Notes under the pieces: model-generated | The model's database searches: none | Told to the model about the DNA's origin: nothing | What the model saw: the letters and a program-made list of their open reading frames with translations, nothing else | Source: Metallyticus violacea | Taxonomy: Eukaryota > Arthropoda > Insecta > Mantodea > Metallyticidae | DNA length: 64,000 nucleotides | Assembly (NCBI GenBank): GCA_030762175.1 | Contig: CM060835.1 | Span: 81,215,001 to 81,279,000, forward strand | Reading direction: 5' to 3' | Made by a program: the position numbers and the translations under genes | Shown: positions 33,661 to 46,691 of the stretch, in pieces | Numbering within the stretch: the stretch's first letter is position 1 | Layout: every line of letters begins with the position of its first letter

Positions 33661-36140
33661 GATAGTTTCCACTTTCTTTTTACAAGTGACTAAAATGTGT
33701 GTAGTATTCTGTTCCTGGAATTTTTTATTGTTTTTCAAGCGTTCCCCCCCCTCTCCCTGCAGTTAGCAAGCACTTCAAATGTGATATAAAATGATGTTAT
33801 TATTAAAGAAAACTGCCCTGCTTGGCGCAACTTATAAAGCTTATATAGCGGGTTATCGACTACCTACACATCATGAAAAATAAAATATCATTGTCAAACA
33901 CTTTTCTGCGATTAGATATTGTTATCATCATTGTTTAGTGTTTTGCTATGAAAATGGCTTTCACGCTGAAACGTTATCGTTAAGAACGCGCTATTTTTAT
34001 TATTTCTTATGTTTCTCCAAATATACATAATCATAAAACAGTTGATATTACAGATTGCTTTTTTATTAGCCCCTTCATTACTGTTAACTGGGATTTCCCT
34101 CACTTTGTGGCTATGTAACTTGTCAACATACATTTTTATTATTCTTTAAATTCCTTATTCACTTCGGGGAAAATATATATACTTCTTTGTAATGGAATAT
34201 TAAAATCACTTTGATTTGTGAACTTTTAATTTCTTCCAAAGATGGAAAATGAGACAGCAAGATGAAACGTTACATCATTACTATGATGATGATGATGATA
34301 ATAATAATAATAATAATCTATAAAATTACCTTAGAAAGTAGAACAAAGTAAAACAACGTTAAATCAAGCTCAGGAAAACAAAACAATCACCTGATGGTAA
34401 ATTAACTCCCTAACCCTATAGTTGGCTTTCTTTTCTTCCTCTTTTAATTGTATTCAGATTCCATGTATATTAAAATATTGAACCTAAAGGTTTGCAATCC
34501 CTGCTATAAATGGTCGTTATTTGTATTTTTCTTTTCTATGCTTTATCGACTTACATCGACAGCATTAACAGGCTGGAGAGTTTTTAAGGAGGATGTTCTC
34601 CAGAGCGTTGGTTCCATTGGGGGGGGGGGGAATCTCAAATCTCTCCCATTTCCGTTTCGCATTGAGCCACCTCCCACGGCGATACAACGAGCTGTGGTGT
34701 CGTCACAATATACTTTAGGCATTTGTTTTACTCCCTCCAACGAAAAGAATATAGTATGTAAAGTAGTTCGTTAGGCTGTATGCTTTCTCAGAAAAGTTGT
34801 TACTTAATGTTAAACAATCCAGTCCTAGGGGAACAAAAAATGAGAAGCGTAAATCAGATAAGAATTTATGGCTGCTTGCGTTGAATTGATTGATTCAAAG
34901 ATTCCAGAATTGACCAGTGCATTCGTGCAATGGCAAGATACGTGGGAAAAATCAATTATTAAATATTTACATTGGTTTATTTCACTTCTTTCCCAAGCAA
35001 AGCCTGTAGAAAGAAAGTCAAACGAAACTTTGTTATAAATTCCACCTAATCCACAGTGTAATTTTTAAATCGTAAATGGCTATAGACGCGAAGGAAGTCA
35101 TTGCTGGCCAAACCCCCTGTTTCCTCAACCTAAAGGGTGAATCTGTGTAACTTTAAGCGCTTTAGTCCTTTAGTCTTCACGTCATTGTTCCATTAGAGTA
35201 TAGACTGTTAACTGGAACACTGTCTGAACAAGTTGTATGTGAATTTTTATTATATACAGACGATCAAGCAAGATAATAAAAATGATTGCAATTTTATTTA
35301 TATTCAATAACTGATCTGCTGGAAATTCCGTCTGGAAGTACGTTTTCTGCATCGCAATACTGTTTAAATAAAATGTACTCTATTATTTATTACAAGAATT
35401 GATTGTTTTTATTCTTTCACTGATAAAATATTTAAAAAAAATTAAGGCAATATTCAGCCGATAGAAAAAGCCTCAGAGAAATTCTCATATCAGTTATAAT
35501 TATTAATTTCCTTTGAAGAATCTTCCCAGATTCTGCCCCAAAGATGGGAGAAACATTTTCACTCCTATAAGCCCAGGGCTTTAAAAAATTACAAATTCTC
35601 AATTTGGAAAACGCTTATAGAGCAAAGCGAAATGCCGGTTGCCCCCTAAAAGTTTGGCTCATTTAGAGTCTACAGCTCTGAAACCATGAATATTAGAAAC
35701 ATGATTATAGTACAGAGTGTAACAAATTAAATGACACAACTTTCCCGTGTATTTTACTGACTTTGCAATATGCACCATATTATATTCAGGGTTAAGTTTC
35801 ATTATTTAGATGTTCAAATGTTTGTTGCATCTTTACATGATTCTGGACTGCGGTACCGTAGAGTGATTTAAATCCAAGCAATTCATTATTCATAGAAGCA
35901 AAAACTAAAGATAGCCTATTGATGTTAAAGGCCTCCCAACAAGCAGAGGAGCTGATTATTTCTAACGTGGTGAGCTAATGCACGCTAGTTGTTCGTATAC
36001 TGTTTTATGTCAGATTTGTTCTTTGACAACGTTATTTCTCACCGCACTGTTTACGTTTACCGAGAAATTTCCATGTTTCTCTTCCTCTTGATACTCATGA
36101 CCAACCTGAACCTACATGTTTCTTGAATGGGATTCATAGA
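33661..36140. other. No gene recognised
   Basis: AT-rich, with C and G homopolymers at 33744-33751 and 34619-34630 and a short (GAT)n(AAT)n at about 34280-34316. ORFs at 34448-34774 (both strands) cross the G run and have no recognised family. Confidence 0.5.
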
Positions 36141-36144
36141 GGAG

Positions 36145-36220
36145 GAGCAATTAATTATCGATAATTATCGATTAATTAATTAATTAATTAATTATCGAGC
36201 AATTAATTATCGAATAGTCG
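36145..36220. promoter_or_regulatory. Cluster of TATCGATA (DRE-like) and TAATTA sites
   Basis: TAATTATCGATAATTA at 36152-36167 is a perfect 16-bp palindrome containing TATCGATA, the DRE core bound by DREF at many insect promoters. ATTATCGATT follows, then (TTAA)-phased ATTAATTA units. The 17-bp string GAGCAATTAATTATCGA occurs twice, at 36145 and 36197. TAATTA is also a homeodomain core. Function is not shown; an AT-rich satellite could look similar. Confidence 0.4.
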
Positions 36221-36959
36221 ATATTACGGTCTAAGACATTGCCAATTTGTTAAATAATGCATTAATTAGCAGTGTCGCTAAGTTTTGCACACTACTTGCT
36301 TAGTGATAGCGCTCCATCTGCCCTCACCATATTATTTTAGTTTCAGCCAATACCAGTCTAGGATTTAACTGGTGATGATGATTGATAGCTTTCCTACAGC
36401 TGCGGGAGAGATTTTTGAACATCTAAACTGAGATGGTTTCTTTTTCAAGCAGTGTCTATCTAAATAACACATATCGGTAATCATGTAATTTAATTAGCGT
36501 CTCATTACCATTGAAATCGTTTAAAATGCTGCTAACAAATCCCTTTCCTATTGAGATATTTTACAAATATTAGCCTTTGTTAAGAACGTCTGTTACTATA
36601 AAATGGCTTACAGAGCTTCTACTATTTCATTTCAGACAGGAAACTGCCTAAACATCACTTTACAAATGTCTTTGTCACAAATCTTCACTTATGAAGTCAG
36701 CTTTCCCAAGAAAATATAAATCAGCTAAAATCAAACAAGCTGTTTAAAATTAAAGATAAGGAGGGGGGAAAGCATTATCATTAAGAACGATAACAGAAGT
36801 CGAAACTTTTCAAAAACGAACAGGTTTCTCTTAACTTTCGCAGTAACTCGTTTCGGACTGAGTTACGGTTTTTCGTTTTCTCGGACCTCATTTGCTGAGT
36901 AGATAAAAAGGAATTAGCTGCATGAAATAATCGTTTCACATAAAAATTCCTGTGAGGGC
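36221..36959. other. No gene recognised
   Basis: AT-rich sequence leading into the GC-rich block; nothing recognised. Confidence 0.45.
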
Positions 36960-37215
36960 ACCCCGCAAAAGAAAAGGCATAATGATGGCTCGTGCTTTAC
37001 AATAAAAACCGCGGTTGGGCTGGAACGGAGACCGTGCGATATCCCCTACCGGTTTGCAATCGATTTCATAGCGTCCAGCTGACCAATCGCACGCCGCCAT
37101 TCGCTGACCACACCCTTCTCTTCCTCTCCGACCGTTGCTATGGATACGTGACGTCACGAATGGCCGACTATATTGCAAACTGGTGCGAGGTTAACGATTA
37201 TAATCGTTTCTACAT
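36960..37215. promoter_or_regulatory. GC-rich candidate promoter: CCAAT, RFX X-box, CRE, 16-bp palindrome
   Basis: A GC- and CpG-richer island in AT-rich surroundings. In order: GACCAATCGC (a CCAAT box, 37081-37090), GTTGCTATGGATAC (37134-37147, two mismatches to the dyad RFX X-box GTTGCCATGGAAAC), CGTGACGTCACG (37147-37158, a 12-bp palindrome holding the full CRE), and AACGATTATAATCGTT (37193-37208, a perfect 16-bp palindrome). Adjacent RFX and CRE sites are typical of promoters controlled by RFX and CREB/ATF factors, including those of ciliary genes. Both strands are open here, but neither ORF resembles a known protein, and no first exon could be assigned. Confidence 0.5.
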
Positions 37216-40200
37216 CACGGTTTGTGTAGTGTAGGGTCCAATACTCTCCAGCTGTCCAATTATTATGCTTACATAAAATAAACCATAAGATGCTCTACAT
37301 CACAACTTGCACCAGCGTTTAGAGTAGTTGTTTTGAGAAAAACATCATAGTCTTGTAAATAACAACACCTTATAAAACTAAATTCTAGATTTAAAGCCGC
37401 TTCCCAAAAAGAATACCTTATGAACAAAAAAATGCAATATAGAGTCTTGTTTGGACACCCGTTATATCATCTATGGTACCACTACAGTGTGTCTCTAGAG
37501 ATGTCTCACCTCATAATTTTAAACATACTTTTGAAATATTTGTACAAGAATGTTTTTATCACAAGAGGGTCTGAAATTGCCGACAAATTCTCGAACGGAG
37601 TAAGCGAATTTATCTGGAAAGCTCAGATCCTCGAGTGGTATTTATTAGGACTGTTTCAAGAATAAAATACGAATTTAAATATATTCCCCATAAACTTGAC
37701 TTGCAAAATTGTATATTTGTATTATAATTACTGAACCTTTTCAAGCCATTTTGCAACAGACGAATGTCGATTTTAAGAGATGCCAATAGAGAAGAGCCAA
37801 ATATGGGTTTAGGGTAGTCAATAGTTTTGTTGCCGTCAAACCTTCCGACCGCCTGCTAGCAAAAGTGGTCATTGATGCGTGCTCAGGGATTATAGTAGGA
37901 GTATAGTTTGATACACTGAGCGGAAGACAAAACACTTCGCGCGATAAAGGGATTTGGTAAAAATATACCACAATTAATTTCACTGCGGTATCGGGCTGTA
38001 ATTGGTCAAAATTCAAAATGTTTTATTTCATTGGTCGATTAAAAGAGATGTGATATAAGTTAGTCTTTAATTCCAATATTGGGGAACAGGGGAGAATGAA
38101 TGGATTGATGAATACACATCTTACATCTGTTAGTACTGTTAATTTATTTTTTTACCTTAAAAGATCTATATGGTAGGCACTGTTGAGGAACTTGCAAGTA
38201 TCACGGATATATAATTTAATAACCTGAATTCTACACCCTCCGTTGATGTCTAGATGTGCACCTTGAAAGTGTACTGGAAGGAAAACTGCCTAGAATATGG
38301 ACATAGAAATATAACTTTGTAGTACGAGAGAAGAAGAATAGTTTACAGTTTTAGTATATAAGTGAATATGTAATACACATGTAACACAGATTTCAGCTTT
38401 AAATAATAACAAAGTGTGCTAAACATATTCGGCTTTGAACCTCCAAATTGTATAAGCTTAATTCAGCAATACATCATTTAAATAATTTTACAAATTCATA
38501 AATACTGAAGCATTAAAACTTTAAAGCTTCAATACATTGAATTTTTGCCACATTTATATACAACAATGAATTAGAACCTTATTAGACCTCTAATCTAAAA
38601 TTATTATAAAAGAAAAATTTAAGCCAATACAGTACACTGATATTTACAACGTTATCATGAAATGTTCTAAAGCAACATTTTACCTGGTTCACTAGGTCTA
38701 GTGTCGGAGAAGGCTCCAGACCTAACAGTTTGAAGCAAAAGCCGAAAATGTTTACAGAACCCACTCTCCCGGAGTCTTCTGTCAATCTGTGTGTCAAGAA
38801 AGAAAAAGAGAATACACTAGCCAGCATGAATACGACACAGCCGTTGACTCGAGCCAATGACAAGCAACGCCTGCTAACGTGGCCAGGTGAGCCCGCCATG
38901 ATTAATATTTCCTTAAAGAGTACCGCTGCTTTTGCTAGATACTCATTGCTCTAAGAAAAGTTAAAATACACAAAATAATGGTAAGAGCTATATTTTAATG
39001 CAAATAATAGCAAAATATCATTTTTAATTTTAGGCGTAACTATTGGCCCTTTCTCCTTGGCATGCTCTGAAAAGCCTCAAATGCAAAAGGAAAACATTTC
39101 CGTGTTTTTAATTTTAAATTAATTTTTTTTCAAAGCTATCTTCACCTGTCAGCCAAATTTTAATTTTAAAAGAAATATTGCAAACAATGCCTCCAAAGTC
39201 TCAATTTTATTTTCTTATATCAATAACGTAGAAAGTAAATTGATTGTATTCAAAAGTGACATAAAATCCCTGTTCAAAAGGAAGGCTAGTTTCTGTGTTG
39301 CAAATAAACAGGGATACTTTCATTAATAGAATTCAACCTGCTTTTTTTTCGTACGACAGTATTGCAATAAGCCACTCACATTTCAATTTTATCTAGTTTT
39401 ATTTTCATGTAGGGCAAAAATCACGGTCTGCTTCGCTCTACGAATTAGGAAAACTGCTCGCTCCCTTAGCACATTACGATGTTTTTTCATCTCTTTTATA
39501 TGCCGCTTCAGGTAATCTCGATTTGATTTGCCCGTTTTATCGATATGCTGTTACTCCATTCTTATGTATATATATTTCGTAAACAGAACTATTTATTTGT
39601 CTGTTCTAATGTTTTCATTTCTAATAATATCCATTCGGTACAATTTTTACTTTTTTATCATTGGTATGAAATTAATTTTTGTGCTTTGAATATTACTTTG
39701 AACATTTTTTTTAGAATTTATGATTTAAACCAGATAATTCATGCGTCATTAGTCTATAAAACTTATTCTCGTATATTTTTCCTTATATTTTTAATTAAAT
39801 ATTGTATACCCTAACAATTAAAATATGATACTTGATCAAAAGGTCGATTTTTTATGTTGATGGTGTTTTCACACAGTAGTCCTATAGTTTAGTTTTGTTG
39901 TTTGAAGATTTGAAACCGTAAATTTTTATAATCTGATTCAATGAATGTATACGGAATGCTTTAAAGCACTTTCGGCTTCTTCTGCATACAGTTAAATGTT
40001 TAAAATTACCTACACGTATGTTAATTTTTATTCGTGAATTAATAAATATTGCCATTTGCATAGCTTTAATAAATTGAGAATATTTTTATCTTTCATTATA
40101 ACCGTACTCTGTTTACTCTTTTAAGCTTCTATTACTGGTTCCTATCACAACAAACAACGGAGAAAATCTCATTACTAAAAATGTGACTTTATGATAGTCA

Positions 40201-41401
40201 TAAAAGCTTAATAAATTACATTTGCAAGATCACTCTATCCTTAAAACTTACACATTAATAGCGACATTCGTTTATAAGATACTCAAGGTAACAAATATCT
40301 GTAATAAAACTATTTCCCCCATAAAAAAAAAAAAAGAAACAAAATTAAGATACATACATTAGCTATTTAACTGATATTTTCCAGCATAAATTTAATAAAA
40401 CACATCGTGAGTGTAAGACAAATCTTTTACAATATTAAAACACAAACTTCAGGTCTCAATCCTTCGTTTTCCTTTACTATACAAATGTTAGGACCGCTAT
40501 CTTTCTTAATATGTACAGGGAATTTTATTATTATTAACATAAAATAAATCTATGCTACTGTTGGTGAAAGACCAAGCAAAAACATTCAAATGTGAGGAAA
40601 ACTTTTTCTCCAAAGCTTTTACAAAAAATTTCTAGCTTGGGCAAATTAAGATACCTTAAAATGTTAAGTGTGAGAAATGTGGATATGGTGATTCCTTGTC
40701 CCATTTAACTCTTTACATTTGTTGAAACATTCAGCTTGTATCACTGAGCATGAGATCTGCTAAGGGGGTTCGCATTATTGAACTGCTTAACAAATATGAC
40801 GATGCGTATTCTATGTTATGAAGAATAGGTCGACAATATCCAAGATTTAAAACACAGTACGTGTACCTTAAAGTAAACCTTGTCCCTTTGTCTTACAACC
40901 AAGAGCAATGCAGCATAATCATTTGCCTTACACTCTGTAATTTATGATATGCAATATGTCTTGTGTTAAAGGAACTCTTAATTGAAGTAATGAAGACTTT
41001 AGGCGTGTTTACTAGGAACATTTATCTATTTAAATAAAGTATTTCTATATTCTTGCTGAGAAGGACCTGTATTTGCTATTAACATGTCGTTATAATTTAT
41101 TTAAGTTACTTTTATCAAATAAAATATCGCTGTAAACAACAACGTCTGCAACCCTTTCTCAGTTCCCTTACTCTTCAGAAGAAGGAGCAAAATAATTTTC
41201 GTCGAGAGCCTTTGAGGATTAAGAAGTATCAAATATGAAAAAATATGATAAGTGCTTTTTTGTCAGACATTTGCAAGACGTATTTAATCTTTGTGTATTA
41301 AGTGAGCACAGCATGAGCATTTTGTAACATCTTAGTAAATCTCTAAGCTTTGTTTTAAATAACGCAGGCTTAAATATCCACAATGAAAGAATGCTCATAA
41401 C
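37216..41401. other. No gene recognised
   Basis: AT-rich. ORFs at 37420-37665, 37741-38016, 38582-38954 (both strands) and 39545-39814 have no similarity I recognise. 38690-38910 is slightly GC-richer but unassigned. Confidence 0.45.
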
Positions 41402-42792
41402 CAGAGCCCGGAAGTTAGGCAAAATGCCCTTTCTACGTGAGTGAATATGATCCAGAGTCAGATAGAAAGAACATGTTTCCATACATTTGGGGTCAGAAGG
41501 GCCGGTTTTTATTTTGTCCTTTTTGCCTATTTTGGCTTTTGTTGCGTATTTTAAGATTTAAAAACTTTTAATGTCCGTTTTTGATCGTTATGGATTTTTT
41601 CTGCGGGTATTTGCGCATTTTAAAAAACACAAAGATTTTCAATATATCGAAGTGCAAAAATTAAAAAAATTAAACATGTTCACCTCACAAAAAAGATCTA
41701 TTGAGAATCTTGTTATGCGTTTAAAGCAGTCAAAAACGTTCTCAACTCGTGCATTTAAGCTCTCTAAATAGCAAAACCTTCGTTAGTAAAAAGAACGCAC
41801 AGTTAACTCGGCAACAGAATACCAGGAAATAGAGAGGAGGAGGGAAGTACTGTAGTTTTAATATTCCTGGCCTAGTTTTAATAGCCCGGCCATTTATCGA
41901 TTTGCGCGAGAAAATTTTAGGAAATTTGTGGTGGAGGTAGCTTCTCAGCTGGTAAGCGTGAAAGATGAGAGCGGTACAACTTTGGATAAACCGTCCCTAC
42001 AATGTGTTCAGTACAGAAATAAGAGAGATACTAACCTAATTCCCCTAAAACGCATAAACAGAAAATGACCTCGATCAGAACCACAGCGCATCTTTTACTT
42101 ATTCGCCAGAGATATTCAAAACCACTTTATTTTGTCTTGATCAACATTTCCATGATGTCCTGAAAGGTGAATGTTCTGTTGTAATTGGTATTAGTTCTTC
42201 CGAAATAGCTTGTTTTTAATATGCTCCAATCACTTCAGTGAAAGAAGGGTTTTATTTGCTTTATTTACGGAAGCTCTTGAACATCTCAGATCATTAACGT
42301 CCCCAATTCAGAGTGAGAAATGGCCGACAAATTTTGCTCAGAGGCCTCTTCTTTCAGACTTGAGATTCTTTTATATGTTGTAAATCTATGACACGGGACC
42401 CACAGCTTTACTACCCTTTCGAAGGAAGCCATACTTAGGATTTTTACGCCGGAAAAACCCATCGGTTCTAGTCGGAATCGAACCCGCGATCTTGGGTTTG
42501 TGAGCCAAGTATGCCTACCAGTACACCACCAGGACCGACTTGAGTGAAAGTAGAACGTTCTTTTTCCACGATAAAAATATTTTATCTGACAAACGACTGT
42601 TTATGACAGTTGAAAAAAACATTTTGGTGTTACTTGTGATAAAGAAAGTATTAAATATATTTCATTAATAATGAATTATTTTGACTTTAAATGAATTCCT
42701 ATTTTAATTACATTACTGCCTATTTTCAGTGTTTTAATTGCTTTTTACCCGCTTATTTTATCCAAAATAAATTACTGACCTTCCGGGCTCTG
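41402..42792 (+). mobile_element. Complete CGGBP1-like hAT element with TIRs and 8-bp target duplication
   Basis: The left end CAGAGCCCGGAAG (41402-41414) is the reverse complement of the right end CTTCCGGGCTCTG (42780-42792). Left flank CTCATAAC (41394-41401) and right flank TTCATAAC (42793-42800) agree in 7 of 8 bases, the hAT target-site length. The internal region matches 18760-19624. Short reading frames survive, such as FAHFKKHKDFQYIEVQKLKK near 41610-41670, and the CGGBP1-like C-terminal segment lies around the nested SINE (42220-42640). Frames are broken. Without the SINE the element is about 1.1 kb, too short for a full hAT transposase, so it was probably non-autonomous. Confidence 0.9.
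42247..42537 (-). mobile_element. SINE family 1, copy 7, nested in the hAT element
   Basis: Inverted, from the tail (TTATTTGCTTTATTTACGGAAGCTC) to the head end GTACACCACCAGGACC. ACTTCAGTGAAAG (42232-42244) and ACTTGAGTGAAAG (42538-42550) flank it, a 13-bp duplication with one mismatch. The uninterrupted site is seen in hAT copy 1 at about 19305-19315 (CACTTGAGTGGAAG). The insertion is therefore younger than the hAT element. Confidence 0.95.
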
Positions 42793-42800
42793 TTCATAAC

Positions 42801-43926
42801 GATGAACAACAAATAAAGATAGCTGTGCAGCTGCTGATTGTAATAACTAATTCTATATAAATGAAAATGTTTTTAGCATCTATTTTAACAATAAAGGAAT
42901 ATGCAATGTTTGTAAATGTATTGCATTCCATATTCCGACCTGTACAATACTTATATCGTTTATAGTTTCATTTTTTAATATTTGCCTGCCCCCTCTTAAA
43001 AAAGATTGTTACATTACTTTGTTTTTATGCGCAATTTTCTCTAAATGCTCACACACAGAAAAGCATGGGGAAAATACGCTAAGGCCTCTTCATTTTAAAA
43101 TATTTCCTTCAAAAGCATTAAAATTATTAAATTTCTTTTAATTTACTCACATGTTTATTTTATAAGGTAAGTTCGTAAAAAGACTTCAAAGTATTTATAG
43201 TGAAAAAAGATCTCAAATTTCATACTATGCAACTCCTTGATGTTTATACTGTCCATACAAACGCTGAGTATGCTGTTATGTATTCTGTGACTTATTACCT
43301 ACCAATTGGTGACGATGACAGCTAATTGAGATTCCAACTGAGTTCTTTGATGGGACCTTTGAAAAGTACAAGCGGACGCATGAACAGTCTCCAAGAAACA
43401 AAATAGGGCAAAAGCCCTCGACAAAAACACGGAATAAACAACAGTATGATTTTTTTATTAGAATCAATGCGTTTATATTTTTAAATAGCAAAATGACAAT
43501 AATAATTCATGTCCTGGAGTGTAATCTACTCTTCCGAATGTATTCTGCTGGTATATTTTTTACAATATTACGAGATGCTTTGTGTATGAGAATAAAGCAG
43601 CCACGTAACGGAAATTGACCGAAATATGTTCAAAACGCATTTAGATATGCTTTAAATCCAGTGTTTTGCATTAACACTGTGCATTTTCCTTTTAGCTCTA
43701 CAGAGTTTGAATGCCGCTTTAATACTGGTTTTTTGTGATTTAATTATGTAATTTTTACGATTTTTGTTTTAAAAAATTTAGAACCTATAAAACACCATTT
43801 GCTACACAGTAAGCACGTTTTAAAAATCAACATCGTCTTTGCTCACATCATCGTTTTAAAACTTACAAAAAAGTTTCATGAGCTCTAAGCTTCTTCAAAA
43901 CTTGGTCCGCATCTTTGCACAAACCG
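42801..43926. other. No gene recognised
   Basis: AT-rich; no coding, RNA or repeat content recognised. Confidence 0.5.
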
Positions 43927-44185
43927 CCACCGGTGGCCGAGTTCGTTAAGGCGTGGACTCGTGGGCTGGGTTCGAATCCCGCCAAGACCCTCCTCCCTGA
44001 CTCAGGTTTTCCTCAGTCCTCATAAATGGCAAATGCCGGGGAGGTACCCTAAATTTAGGCCTGGAACGTTTCGTTCCTTAAAAAAAATCCTTTCCCAATT
44101 TATCATTTCAACTCATGTATCATCAATGTCCACCGCCTGTGGTGTCTCAGTAGCAAAAACAGGCGTTAAACACCATTAAAGAAAA
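43927..44185 (+). mobile_element. SINE family 2 (tRNA-Ser/Leu-like head), copy 1
   Basis: The head GGTGGCCGAGTTCGTTAAGG (43932-43951) has the box A form of class II tRNAs such as tRNA-Ser. GGGTTCGAATCCCGCC (43968-43983) is a good box B. The body includes CTGACTCAGGTTTTCCTCAG, AAATGGCAAATGCCGGGGAG, CCTGGAACG and TCCACCGCCTGTGG, and ends in GGCGTTAAACACCATTAAAG. It shares nothing with family 1 beyond being tRNA-derived. The extra arm expected of a true tRNA is missing, so it is not a tRNA gene. Confidence 0.88.
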
Positions 44186-46417
44186 TCTTCTCACAAAGAA
44201 AAAATCAGAGTTAATCCATTAAACTAGATTTTAAAGAAATTTCACAGAAACTATTACCCTATCCCATACTAGATATAAAATGTACTATGATGATTATTAT
44301 TGTCCATATTATCTCAAGGCGAACAAACAAGTCATGAAGTCCAGTTTCACGGAATTCAGCGAAGCACATTGTGTTGTTAGGCCAGGGGCGGCGAACGCCG
44401 AGTCAAACTGGATATTTGTGATCAACAAACCAGAATCGCCATAACGTAATATCGTCGATCGATAACACGCTGAGATACTTCGCTGTTTGCTTTACGCACT
44501 TGGTATAGCTGGGATCTGCTTCTGTCTTGCGTTAGATGAGAAATTGACGGTATAAAAGGCTGGGGACACTGACGTCCCAGGAAGCAATCTGCCCCAAAAC
44601 CGACTTGTTCACCGAAAGCCCACTTGCGGCCATTGGTATCAAACCTGGGTAGCCTCGGAGAAACATAATCAGGCAAACTATTCTGCCGCAAAATAAAACG
44701 GAAATGAAACGTTACTTCAATAATTCACTAAACATTTAAAAAACCCAAGTCAGTTTTGAGGCTTTGCTACATGAACACATCACTCACTATACAAGAATGC
44801 AGTAGCGCAATTCTAAGACTGTCGCAACGCTGTAATGAATAACATCAATAAGGTAACGAAAAGGAGCAAACACGTTCATATCTGCGTGCGCATCGAATGC
44901 GTGATTCAGAATACTCTCCATTAAAATTATTAGCTGAACGAAACCAAGCCATACAAATCACAAATGAACTTGCATCTGAGCTGATTCAGTGAACTGCGCA
45001 CTTCAGCAACGTCACAATGTGTACTGCAAACTGCGGCGTGTAGATCTTATAGTGCGTCTGAGAACTGAGCAATGAGCAAATGTACGCACCAGCGGAGCAA
45101 ACGGCTCCTTATGTATTAAATTCAAATGATGTAATCGTTAGCTTAAAGACTGACTGGAGGTCACAAAGGCACGCGCAAGTTTCGCGCCTATTTTTAAAAG
45201 TTCAAACATATATTTTTTATTGGTTGGCTTAAGTTCACCACTAGCTATTTTTGAAAGTTTAAAAAATGTTGTTAGAATTGGTTAGTTTAAATGCTAACAC
45301 TATAACGCCTGTCGGAGTCAAAGCCCTTAAAGGATTTAAAAGTCCATCAGTTTATTAATCTTGTAACGGCAGTACTTTTTAAAAAGGGGCTTCATGTGCG
45401 ACACTCGGGTTTCTTTCTATTGTGTACAGTTAAGACCTTGTTGGCTTTCCAAGCTAATGTAACTGAAAAACACCAGAGACTTTCTGTTTTGTACAATTAT
45501 TACATTGAAGTTAAAGCTTATGGCACACATATATACACATTATTTTTATTATTAATTAGAGTGCCAAAACATGATGATTGAGCTTACATAAATATACATT
45601 ATAATTATATTTTGCCGGAGGAACTGTTACAATATTAAAATGCAATTCGATTAATTGTTATCTCATGAATTTTAGCTATACTTTAATAATCAAAATTAAA
45701 GTTTTAATATCAGAACTGAAAAACTCATGGTGGTAAAGTTTAAAATTGTATACTGAATTACCACGTTGTTTCAAACTAAATGAAAAAAGAGCTTGTGCTT
45801 GGTAACTAAGACAAAATAATTGTTCTTTAGCACAGATACATATAACTCTTACAATTGTTGAATAGATGATACTGAGGTTCTTCGCTCGCTATCGTTGTCA
45901 TTCCCTTTGCAGATTTGTTTTCACATTGACTATGACGCTCTGAAATGTTATTTAATCTTCCGGCAGTTTGGTGAATTAAGCTATCTCTTAAATGTGATTT
46001 TCTGCAGCTTTTAGATACATTAATATCAATTAAATTTAAAATATTTAAAATGTTGATTTTAATTAAACGCCTGACAAATTAACTCAGCTATTACTACCAG
46101 GATCGTTTTTGTGCATATTACGGTAGTATGTAGTTTCCTTTTTTCATGGAAAGAGGACCTAGAAAACCTGGGTAAAATATAAAAACCGAAAAAGACAGTA
46201 GTATGTTATTAAAAATAAATTATGAATTGTTAAATATTGGGAAATTGTTGACATTTTCCGGCTTAAAAGTACTTTGATGAAGTCCTTTACAAGTAGAGTA
46301 AGACGGTGCATTTCGATCAAAATGAACATAAATCACCTGTACTATCATTTTACTTGCAAACGTGCTAACAGTAGAATATTGGTGTTAATTAATCATACAC
46401 ATTTTTCACATATTTTT
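44186..46417. other. No gene recognised
   Basis: 44380-45120 is GC-richer than average. A minus ORF at 44422-44691 (89 codons) lies there but matches no family that I know. The rest is AT-rich. Confidence 0.45.
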
Positions 46418-46691
46418 TTTTAATTGTGTTTAACGTCCGTTTTTACTACTGAGGCATCACAGGCGGTGGACACTGGTGATACATGACATGAAATGATAAA
46501 CTGCGAAAGGATTTTTTTTAAGGGAAGGAAGCGTTCCAGGCTTAAGTTTGGGGTACTTCCCCGGCATTTGCCATTTATAGGGACTGAGGAAAACCTAGTA
46601 AAAACCTCAGCCAGGAAGGACGGTCCTGGTGGGAATGGAACCCCAGATCTCCCGCTGACGAGTCATCGCCCTAACGACCTCAGACACCCTT
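46418..46691 (-). mobile_element. SINE family 2, copy 2
   Basis: Inverted match to 43927-44185: TGTGTTTAACGTC, CACAGGCGGTGGACA, CCCCGGCATTTGCCATTTAT, CTGAGGAAAACC, GGTTCC-type box B and CCCTAACGACCTCAGACACCC for box A. The head keeps more of the tRNA-like central part than copy 1 (CGTCAGCGGGAGATC on the minus strand). Confidence 0.88.

Noticed and set aside
38582..38954. ORFs of 105 and 74 codons on opposite strands
   Set aside because: They overlap, neither resembles a known family, and no splice or repeat evidence favours one.
44383..44400. CAGGGGCGGCGAACGCC as a hAT terminus
   Set aside because: No matching inverted end was found downstream.
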